Notes under the pieces: generated by a model
What the model was told of the DNA's origin: nothing
Database searches by the model: none
Seen by the model: only the letters and a program-made list of their open reading frames with translations
Position numbers and translations under genes: made by a program
Shown here: piece by piece, positions 1-5,486 of the stretch
Layout of the letters: every line of letters begins with the position of its first letter
Numbering within the stretch: position 1 is the first letter of the stretch
Origin: Actinomycetota bacterium
Lineage (GTDB): Bacteria > Actinomycetota > Thermoleophilia > Solirubrobacterales > Solirubrobacteraceae
Assembly: GCA_005788585.1 (NCBI GenBank)
Contig: SYBY01000320.1
Span: 1-6,431 of the forward strand
Reading direction: 5' to 3'
DNA: 6,431 nt

Positions 1-1131
1 CTGGAGGTCACCACGCGGCAGCAGGTCGAGCACCAGGTCACCGAGGAGGTCACCGGCCTCGACCTCGTGCGTCTGCAGCTCGAGGTCGCGGCGGGCGCGC
101 CGATCCCCGACCACGCGCTGGAGCCCGAGCCCGCCGGCCACGCCATCGAGGTGCGGCTCTACGCCGAGGACCCGGCGGCGGACTTCCTGCCGCAGACCGG
201 GCGGCTCACCCGCCTGGTGTTCCCGGACCGTGGGGGCTTGCGTGTCGACGCGGGCGTCGCGTCCGGTTCGGTCGTGTCCGTCCACTACGACCCGATGGTC
301 GCCAAGGTCATCGCCTACGCCGAGACGCGCGAGGAGGCCGCACGGGTGCTGGCCGCGGCGCTGCGCGAGGCACAGATCGACGGGCTGAAGACGAACCGCG
401 ACTTCCTCGTGCGGCTCCTCGAGGACCCGGCGTTCCTTGCGGGAGACGTCGACACGCACTTCCTCGACCGGGCCGAAACGGCTGTGCTCATCACGCCCCT
501 GCTCGATGAGGCCGAGCGGCGGGTCGCGGCGGTCGCCGCGGCGCTGTCCGCGCAGGCGACGTCCCGGGCGGCGGCGGGCGTGCAGCAGACGCTGCCGTCG
601 GGGTGGCGCAACAACTCGTCCCAGGACCAGGCGATCGAGTTCGGCTACGGCGAGGACCAGCTGGCGGTCGGCTACCGCTTCGACCGGCACGACGGGCTCG
701 CGCACGTCGCGGTCGACGGCGAACCGCTCGCCGGCGCGGTGCGGCTGCTGCGCGCCGAGCCCGGCGTCGTCGAGCTCGAGCTCGACGGCATCCGCCGCGC
801 GTTCACGGTGCGCTCGCAGGACGGAGCCGTGCACGTCAGCGGCCCGGCGGGGCAGTGCGATCTCATCGAGATCGAGCGCTACCCCGACCCGGCGGCGCAG
901 ACCGCGCCCGGGTCGCTGCTCGCGCCGATGCCCGGCAGCGTCGTGCGCGTGGATGTGGCCGTCGGCGACACCGTCACCGCGGGTCAGCCGCTGCTCGTCC
1001 TCGAGGCGATGAAGATGGAGCACGAGATCGTGGCACCCGACGAGGGCGTCGTGACCGTGCTGTCCGTGCAGGCCGGCGCGCAGGTCGACGCCGGGGCCGT
1101 GCTCGCCGCCATCGAAGGGGCGGAGGCGTGA
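1..1131 (+). CDS. Biotin-dependent acyl-CoA carboxylase alpha subunit (biotin carboxylase + biotinyl carrier), 5'-truncated by the window
   Basis: This subunit carboxylates its own biotin with ATP and bicarbonate and presents carboxybiotin to a separate carboxyltransferase subunit. The frame is open from base 1, leaving 376 residues; full-length relatives are about 650-670, so roughly 290 are missing upstream. In-window residues 1-20 are the tail of the biotin carboxylase active-site strand (E2, R6, Q8, V9, E10, H11 kept). Residues about 44-150 are the biotin carboxylase C-terminal domain (HAIEVRLYAEDP, FLPQTG, HYDPMVAK, and a GLKTNRDFL stretch). A less conserved linker domain follows, then a biotinyl domain from about 305 with EAMKMEH; the biotinyl lysine codon is 1012-1014. 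Neighbours suggest a 3-methylcrotonyl-CoA or geranyl-CoA carboxylase, but an acetyl/propionyl-CoA carboxylase cannot be excluded. Three residues in the EMNTRLQVEHP-type motif are unusual (see findings). A 64-nt gap separates it from the next gene. Confidence 0.93.
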   Translation: MEVTTRQQVEHQVTEEVTGLDLVRLQLEVAAGAPIPDHALEPEPAGHAIEVRLYAEDPAADFLPQTGRLTRLVFPDRGGLRVDAGVASGSVVSVHYDPMVAKVIAYAETREEAARVLAAALREAQIDGLKTNRDFLVRLLEDPAFLAGDVDTHFLDRAETAVLITPLLDEAERRVAAVAAALSAQATSRAAAGVQQTLPSGWRNNSSQDQAIEFGYGEDQLAVGYRFDRHDGLAHVAVDGEPLAGAVRLLRAEPGVVELELDGIRRAFTVRSQDGAVHVSGPAGQCDLIEIERYPDPAAQTAPGSLLAPMPGSVVRVDVAVGDTVTAGQPLLVLEAMKMEHEIVAPDEGVVTVLSVQAGAQVDAGAVLAAIEGAEA

Positions 1132-1185
1132 GCCAGCCTGTGGCTGACATCCGGTCCCGGGCACCCGCCGGGTTCATACATTCAC

Positions 1186-1191
1186 AGGAGG
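1186..1191 (+). promoter_or_regulatory. Shine-Dalgarno AGGAGG for the acyl-CoA dehydrogenase
   Basis: A perfect AGGAGG lies 4 nt before the ATG at 1196 and fixes that start. It is the strongest ribosome site in the window and follows the only non-overlapping junction inside the operon. This fits independent initiation here rather than coupling to the carboxylase gene. Confidence 0.85.
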
Positions 1192-1195
1192 ACGC

Positions 1196-2371
1196 ATGGC
1201 GCTGACTACCATCCACCTACCGCTCGCCGCAGACGAGGAGGAGGTCGCGCTGCGTGAGGCGGTCGCCGGCATCTGCTCCGACTTCGGGCCCGCCTACGCC
1301 CGCGCGTGCTTCAATCGCGGCGAGCCGATGCGCGATCTCTGGCTCGCCCTGGGTGACGCAGGCTTCGCTGGCGCGAACATCCCCGAGGAATGGGGCGGCG
1401 GCGGGCTCGGCCTGCGCGGCTTGGCCATCGTCGCCGAGGAATGCGCCGCGGCGGGTGCGATCTCCATCATGCTCGTGCTTTCTTCGGGAATGGCTGGCAC
1501 CATGCTCGCCCGTCACGGCACGGACCACCAGCGCGACCGCTGGCTGCGCGGCATCGCGGCAGGCACGACGAAACTCGCCTTTGCGATCACCGAGCCGGAT
1601 GCCGGGACGAACTCGCACAATCTCCGCACCGACCTGCGCCGCGACGGTGATCGTTATCTGCTGCGGGGCCAGAAGACCTTCATCTCCGGGGTGGAGGACG
1701 CCGAGGGCGTGCTCGTCGTCGCGCGTGTCCGGGGCGAGGATGGGGCGCTCGGGCCGCCGACGCTGTGCATCATCGACACCGACGCGCCCGGTTTCGCCCG
1801 CGAAGCGATCCCCATGCCATACATGGGGCCCGATCGGCAGTGGACGCTCTTCTTCGACGACGTCGCCGTCGACGCTGACCGCATCGTCGGCGGCGAGAGT
1901 GCCGGTCTGCGGGTCATCTTCGACGCGCTGAACCCCGAGCGGATCATCATCGCCGCCGGGCTGAACGGCACGGCGCGCCTGGCGCTCGACAAAGCGGCCG
2001 GGTACGCCCGTGAGCGCGAGGTGTGGGGCGTTCCGGTCGGGACTCACCAGGCGGTCGCCCACCCGCTGGCGAGGTCCAAGATCGAGCTGGAGCTCGCACG
2101 GCTCATGACCGACAAGGCGGCGGTGCTCTTCGACGCCGGATCGCCGGATGCGGGGAGCGCCTCGAACATGGCGAAGTACGCTGCGGCCGAAGCGGCAACC
2201 CATGCGATCGATCGCGCGATCCAGACGCACGGCGGCAACGGGTTCACCATCGAGTACGGGCTCTCGGATCTCTGGTGGTTCGCGCGGCTCATGCGCACGG
2301 CGCCCGTGAGCGAGCAGATGGTCCTCAACCACGTGGCCCAGCACGAACTCGGGCTACCGAGGAGCTACTGA
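1196..2371 (+). CDS. Acyl-CoA dehydrogenase (isovaleryl-/citronellyl-CoA dehydrogenase-like)
   Basis: This is an FAD-dependent alpha,beta-dehydrogenase of acyl-CoA thioesters that passes electrons to electron-transfer flavoprotein. At 391 residues it has the normal length for the family. Visible marks are the flavin/substrate signature FAITEPDAGTNS (129-140), the middle beta-domain (GQKTFISG), and the C-terminal helical domain with QTHGGNGF (343-350), which contributes to FAD binding in the dimer. The medium-chain-type catalytic Glu position (YEG motif) is occupied by Ala369 in TAPVSEQ. Instead, Glu248 in ALNPERIIIAAG aligns with the isovaleryl-CoA dehydrogenase catalytic Glu in its DLERLVLAGG helix. 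The start is set by AGGAGG 4 nt upstream. Its stop TGA shares one base with the next ATG. Context (carboxylase, hydratase, AtuA-like) suggests a methyl-branched or terpenoid acyl-CoA substrate; the exact one is inference. Confidence 0.92.
   Translation: MALTTIHLPLAADEEEVALREAVAGICSDFGPAYARACFNRGEPMRDLWLALGDAGFAGANIPEEWGGGGLGLRGLAIVAEECAAAGAISIMLVLSSGMAGTMLARHGTDHQRDRWLRGIAAGTTKLAFAITEPDAGTNSHNLRTDLRRDGDRYLLRGQKTFISGVEDAEGVLVVARVRGEDGALGPPTLCIIDTDAPGFAREAIPMPYMGPDRQWTLFFDDVAVDADRIVGGESAGLRVIFDALNPERIIIAAGLNGTARLALDKAAGYAREREVWGVPVGTHQAVAHPLARSKIELELARLMTDKAAVLFDAGSPDAGSASNMAKYAAAEAATHAIDRAIQTHGGNGFTIEYGLSDLWWFARLMRTAPVSEQMVLNHVAQHELGLPRSY
2359..2364 (+). promoter_or_regulatory. Shine-Dalgarno GAGGAG for the enoyl-CoA hydratase
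   Basis: GAGGAG sits inside the last codons of the dehydrogenase, 6 nt before the ATG at 2371. Together with the TGATG junction (stop 2369-2371, start 2371-2373) it supports termination-reinitiation coupling. Confidence 0.7.
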
Positions 2372-3150
2372 TGAGCGACCCCGTGCGCTACGCCGTCGCC
2401 GATCACGTGGCGACGATCACCATGGACGACCCCGACGTCCGCAACGCGCTCACCGGCGAGATGCTCACCGGCCTGCGCGCCGCGGTCGACCGGGCCGTCG
2501 CCGATGACGAGGTCCGCTGCATCGTCCTGGCCTCCAGCCACCCGAAGGTGTGGTGCGCGGGCGGTGATCTGAAGGGCTTCGCCAGCGAGACGGCGCTCAT
2601 CGAGAAGTTCCGCGGCTTCGAGGACTTCGTTGGGCTGTTCGCGGCGATCACCGACTGTCCGAAGCCGACGCTCGCCGCGATCGGCGGCCACGCGCTGGCG
2701 GGCGGGATGGGGCTGGCGATGTGCTTCGATCTCATCCTCGCGTCGGAGGACGCGACGTTCGGGACGCCCGAGATCAACATCGGCGCGTTCCCGTTCATGA
2801 TCATGGCGGTCATCTACCGCAACGTCCCGCGTAAGCGGGTCAACGAGTTGCTGATGCTCGGCGAGCGGATCACCGCGCAGGAGGCGAAGGACCTCGAGTT
2901 CGTCAACCGGGTCGTCGCGCCCGGCGAGTTCGACGCGACGGTCGCCGAGTGGGCGGGCAAGCTCGCGGCCAAGTCGCCGCTGCTCATGCGGATGGGCAAG
3001 GAGGCGATGGCGCGCCAGCGCGATCTCGGCCTGCACGACGCGCTGGACTACCTGCGCGGCCAGCTCGCGCTGGCGCAGTCGACGGATGACATCAAGGAGG
3101 GCGTCACGGCGTTCTTCGAGAAGCGCGAGCCGCATTGGACGGGGCGATGA
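2371..3150 (+). CDS. Enoyl-CoA hydratase/isomerase family protein (AtuE/LiuC-like)
   Basis: This is a crotonase-fold enzyme of 259 residues, the usual family length, expected to act on a CoA thioester in the cytoplasm. Oxyanion-hole segments are visible: CAGGDLKGF (62-70) and HALAGGMGLAM (107-117). GTPEINIG (131-138) carries Glu134, which matches rat enoyl-CoA hydratase Glu164. The partner acid (rat Glu144) is replaced by Gly114. That single-Glu layout recalls, from memory, bacterial AtuE and LiuC hydratases, which add water to isohexenylglutaconyl-CoA or 3-methylglutaconyl-CoA, the products of the matching carboxylases. Hydration of a carboxylated branched enoyl-CoA is therefore the favoured role; isomerase or dehydratase activity is possible. 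The start is fixed by GAGGAG and the 1-nt overlap with the dehydrogenase. Its own stop overlaps the next start by 4 nt (ATGA, 3147-3150). Confidence 0.9.
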   Translation: MSDPVRYAVADHVATITMDDPDVRNALTGEMLTGLRAAVDRAVADDEVRCIVLASSHPKVWCAGGDLKGFASETALIEKFRGFEDFVGLFAAITDCPKPTLAAIGGHALAGGMGLAMCFDLILASEDATFGTPEINIGAFPFMIMAVIYRNVPRKRVNELLMLGERITAQEAKDLEFVNRVVAPGEFDATVAEWAGKLAAKSPLLMRMGKEAMARQRDLGLHDALDYLRGQLALAQSTDDIKEGVTAFFEKREPHWTGR

Positions 3151-4904
3151 AGGACAAGATCACGCTCGGCTCGTGGGCGGGGATGTGGGGCGATTCGCCG
3201 AGCGTGCCGCGCCAGCTGCTCGACGGGGCGGAGCTTGACTACCTCGTGGGCGACCATCTCGCCGAGATCACGATGGCGCTGCTAGCGCGCGCTCGCGCGG
3301 AGGACCCGGCGAAGGGGTTCATCCCCGACATCGTTCGGGCGCTCTCGCCGCTGCTCGGCGAGCTTTCCGAGCGCGGGGTGAGGGTTGTGACGAACGGCGG
3401 CGGGCTGAACCCGGCTGCGGCCGCCGACGCCCTGCGCGCCGCCGCCACAGAGGCGGGTGTGCCGCTGCGCGTCGCGCACGTCGAAGGCGATGACCTCCTT
3501 GCGCGGGCCGGCGAGCTGCGCGACGCCGGCGCGCGGGACATGTTCACCGGCGAGCCGCTGCCCGATGCGGTGCTGACGATGAACGCGTACCTCGGCGCGC
3601 GGCCGATCGCCGAGGCGCTCGCGCGCGGCGCGGACATCGTCGTCACCGGCCGCTGCGCTGACAGCGCGGTGATCCTTGGCCCGCTCATGCACGAGTTCGG
3701 CTGGTCCGACGACGACCACGACCTGCTGTCGGCGGGCAGCCTCGTCGGCCACCTCGTCGAGTGCGGGCCGCAGAGCCTCGGCGGGCTGTTCACCGACTGG
3801 GAGGACGTCCCGGGCTGGGAGAACATGGGCTACCCGGTCGTCGACTGCTTTCCCGACGGGACGGCGACGATCACCAAGCCCGCGGGTACCGGCGGCCTTG
3901 TCACCCCGGCGACGGTCGGCGAGCAGCTGCTCTACGAGATCGGCGATCCGGGCGCGTACGTCCTCCCGGACGTCGTCTGCGACTGGCGCGAGGTGACGCT
4001 CAAGCCGGACGGGCCCGACGTCGTACGGATCGCCGGGGCGAAGGGCCGGCCGCCGACCGGCACGTACAAGGCGACGACGACGGTCCTCGACGGCTTCCGG
4101 CTGTTGTTCGCGTTCCTCGTCTACGGCGGCGACGCGACCGGTCGCGGGCGCCGCGCCGCCGAGGCGATGCTCGCGCGCGCAGCGCGCATCGGGGCCGAGC
4201 AGGGGGCGGGCCCGCTGACCGAGACAAGCGTCGAGGTCGTCGGCAGCGGCGACCTCACGGGCCGGGTGCGCACGTCCGACGAGGCGGTCGTGAAGATCGG
4301 GGTCAGGAGCCCGGATGCGAACGCGCTGAAGGTCCTCGGCCGCGAGATGGCGACGTTCGGGCTCGTCGTGCAGGGCATGACGGGGATCGCGGGCGGCCGG
4401 CCGAAGCCCCAGCCGGTGCTGCGGCTCGTGCATGTCCTCGTGCCGAAGGCCGACGTGCCCGCGCGGGTCGTGCTCGACGGCGAGCCCGCGGACGTGCCGG
4501 TCGCGATCGGCGCCGGCCCGGCGGAGGCGACGCCGCCGCTCCCCGAGCCGGCGGGCGAGCCCGCAGCGCCGGAGGGCTCGGTCCGCGTGCCCTTGCGGCA
4601 GATCGCGTGGGCGCGCAGCGGCGACAAGGGCAACGACGCGAACATCGGCCTCATCGCCCGCCGCCCCGAGCTCGCCCCGATCCTGCGCGACCAGGTGACG
4701 GCCGCCCGGGTGGCGGAGCTGTTCGGTCCCGACGGTGAGGTTCGCCGGTGGGAGCTGCCGGGGCTGCATGCGATCAACATCCTGCTCGGGGACGTGCTCG
4801 GCGGGAAGGGCGGCACGTCATCGCTGCGCTACGACCCGCAGGGCAAGAGCTACGGCGCGACGCTGCTCGACCTCGAGGTCGACGTCCCGGCTGCAATGGT
4901 CTGA
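3147..4904 (+). CDS. AtuA-like protein (acyclic terpene utilisation AtuA family, DUF1446)
   Basis: This 585-residue protein has the length and two-part layout of AtuA of Pseudomonas acyclic-terpene catabolism. The large N-terminal domain (about 3-445) has family-typical stretches: GSWAGMWGD (8-16), NGGGLNP (83-89), NAYLGARPI (146-154), VTGRCADSA (166-174), GHLVECG (201-207) and FTDWED (215-220). A Pro/Ala/Glu-rich linker (about 458-477) leads to a C-terminal domain of about 100 residues with IAWARSGDKGNDANIG (486-501) and LPGLHAINILLGDVLGGKG. There is no signal peptide or membrane segment, so it should be cytosolic. The biochemical role of the family is not established to my knowledge; association with branched acyl-CoA carboxylase operons is known. 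ATG 3147 is preferred over an in-frame TTG at 3135 because it gives the ATGA overlap and the residues start directly with the family motif. The ribosome site is weak (GGACGGGG), consistent with coupling to the hydratase. Confidence 0.9.
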   Translation: MKDKITLGSWAGMWGDSPSVPRQLLDGAELDYLVGDHLAEITMALLARARAEDPAKGFIPDIVRALSPLLGELSERGVRVVTNGGGLNPAAAADALRAAATEAGVPLRVAHVEGDDLLARAGELRDAGARDMFTGEPLPDAVLTMNAYLGARPIAEALARGADIVVTGRCADSAVILGPLMHEFGWSDDDHDLLSAGSLVGHLVECGPQSLGGLFTDWEDVPGWENMGYPVVDCFPDGTATITKPAGTGGLVTPATVGEQLLYEIGDPGAYVLPDVVCDWREVTLKPDGPDVVRIAGAKGRPPTGTYKATTTVLDGFRLLFAFLVYGGDATGRGRRAAEAMLARAARIGAEQGAGPLTETSVEVVGSGDLTGRVRTSDEAVVKIGVRSPDANALKVLGREMATFGLVVQGMTGIAGGRPKPQPVLRLVHVLVPKADVPARVVLDGEPADVPVAIGAGPAEATPPLPEPAGEPAAPEGSVRVPLRQIAWARSGDKGNDANIGLIARRPELAPILRDQVTAARVAELFGPDGEVRRWELPGLHAINILLGDVLGGKGGTSSLRYDPQGKSYGATLLDLEVDVPAAMV

Positions 4905-4906
4905 TC

Positions 4907-4968
4907 GGCCGGGGCCCACCCGGGGCCGGCGCGGCACCTGCCGCCCGGCGCACCTGTGGGTCCCGGCC
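4907..4968 (+). terminator. Probable operon terminator: nested GC-rich stem-loop
   Basis: GGCCGGGGCCCAC (4907-4919) pairs with GTGGGTCCCGGCC (4956-4968) over 13 bp with one G-U pair. Inside it, GCCGG-C-GCGGC (4925-4935) pairs with GCCGCCCGGC (4940-4949) over 10 bp with one bulged C and an ACCT loop. The structure starts 2 nt after the AtuA-like stop codon. No U-tract follows, which is common for high-GC actinobacterial terminators. Termination is inferred from position and stability. It could also stabilise the mRNA 3' end. Confidence 0.6.
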
Positions 4969-4975
4969 CGGCCGG

Positions 4976-5346
4976 CTGATATGGGGAGTGGTTTGTCAAG
5001 TCGGCAGCGGTGATCATGCCGTTGCCGGCTGTTGGTGTGCTGTGGTTCGGGGTGGGGGTGGCGGCCGGAGCGGCGAGGGCGCTTCGGGCAGCGTGTCGAT
5101 GCCGCGCATGCACCGCAGCCGGTGCGACCATCGCGGCCCACTGCTCGTCCTGGGCGTGCTCGGCGATCAACGCGTCGAGGCGGTCGCGGCGCGCCAGCAA
5201 CACCTCGTGGCAGGCCTGGTACTCGCCGAACACGACCCGGGCGAGCGGATCGCCCAAGTCGATCGACGCAAGCCACGCGGCGTGACGCTGGGACGCCCAC
5301 GGCTGCCCGGGACCGTCGTAGACGTGGCCGCGTCGCAGCAGCAGCA
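4976..5346 (-). mobile_element. Degenerate IS110-family element remnant
   Basis: On the minus strand this region encodes the middle part of an IS110-family transposase and then a short right-end-like sequence. The left end and most of the transposase are gone. The high-coordinate limit is where the IS256 terminus begins (about 5347). The low-coordinate limit is estimated from the CTTGACAAACCACTCCCCAT sequence (minus strand, 5000-4981), which resembles right ends of actinobacterial IS110 elements from memory; it could be off by a few bases. The remnant lies directly downstream of the operon terminator and is not likely to be mobile by itself. Confidence 0.65.
4994..4999 (-). promoter_or_regulatory. 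TTGACA -35-like box in the IS110 right end, pointing outward
   Basis: The minus strand reads TTGACA from 4999 to 4994, directed away from the element. In IS110-family elements a -35 box at the right end can join a -10 box at the left end when the element circularises, forming a junction promoter. No good -10 follows at 16-18 bp here, so a standalone promoter is not supported. Confidence 0.4.
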
Positions 5347-5347
5347 G
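5014..5347 (-). pseudogene. IS110-family transposase fragment, frameshifted and internally deleted
   Basis: Read from 5347 downward, the frame gives LLLLRRGHVYDG, WASQRHAAWLASI, DPLARVVFGEYQACHE and EHAQDEQWAAMVA. This is the stretch that follows the N-terminal DEDD domain in IS110 transposases (typical form FLLRHGR.Y.G..W...H..WL..). At about 5119-5122 there is one extra C. Past it, the next frame continues the family sequence as LRCMRGIDTL (5118-5089), the beginning of the C-terminal transposase domain. Similarity then stops, and a non-family Pro-rich tail runs to a TGA at 5016-5014. The N-terminal catalytic domain and nearly all of the C-terminal Ser-containing domain are missing, so no active enzyme can be made. 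Confidence 0.7.
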
Positions 5348-5401
5348 GGTCTGTCCGATGAAGTGTGTGTGGTCGTGGTGATGCGACTTTGGTGTCGTGC
5401 T

Positions 5402-5456
5402 GCCAGGTCGTCTGAGACGGGAGCCCCGAAGGGGCGAGCGGCTCGGACGACCCGGC
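5402..5456 (+). promoter_or_regulatory. Stem-loop in the IS256 transposase leader
   Basis: GGTCGTCTGAG (5406-5416) pairs with CTCGGACGACC (5442-5452) over 11 bp with one G-U. Past one A-C mismatch the stem extends by GCC (5402-5404) with GGC (5454-5456). Inside is a second perfect hairpin, GCCCC-GAA-GGGGC (5423-5435). It ends about 30 nt before the transposase ATG. A role in damping read-through transposase expression is plausible, as in some other IS leaders, but is inference. Confidence 0.55.
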
Positions 5457-5465
5457 GGGCGGCCC

Positions 5466-5474
5466 GAGAAGGGA
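5466..5474 (+). promoter_or_regulatory. Purine-rich ribosome site GAGAAGGGA for the IS256 transposase
   Basis: The site lies 12 nt before ATG 5487, a slightly long spacing. A second in-frame ATG at 5496 would be 21 nt away, so 5487 is preferred. The weak fit suits the low expression usual for transposases. Confidence 0.45.
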
Positions 5475-5486
5475 CTACCCATCACC

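Noticed and set aside
1131..1172. Two small hairpins in the carboxylase-dehydrogenase gap (AGCCA/TGGCT and CCCGG/CCGGG)
   Set aside because: Stems are only 5 bp and common by chance at this GC content; an attenuator cannot be supported.
1217..2344. Minus-strand open frame of 375 codons opposite the acyl-CoA dehydrogenase
   Set aside because: It is an antisense shadow; the plus strand carries clear acyl-CoA dehydrogenase motifs and a perfect ribosome site.
3135..3146. TTG start for the AtuA-like protein at 3135
   Set aside because: It adds four residues (MDGA) with no family match, whereas ATG 3147 gives the usual 4-nt overlap.
3282..4769. Long minus-strand open frame (495 codons) opposite the AtuA-like gene
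   Set aside because: Its Arg-, Asp- and His-rich translation has no family features, and long antisense frames are expected opposite genes with extreme third-position GC.
5089..5346. Possible IS110 guide (bridge) RNA
   Set aside because: For this IS110 group the RNA is expected from the left non-coding end, which is not present; the remaining sequence is coding remnant and right end.
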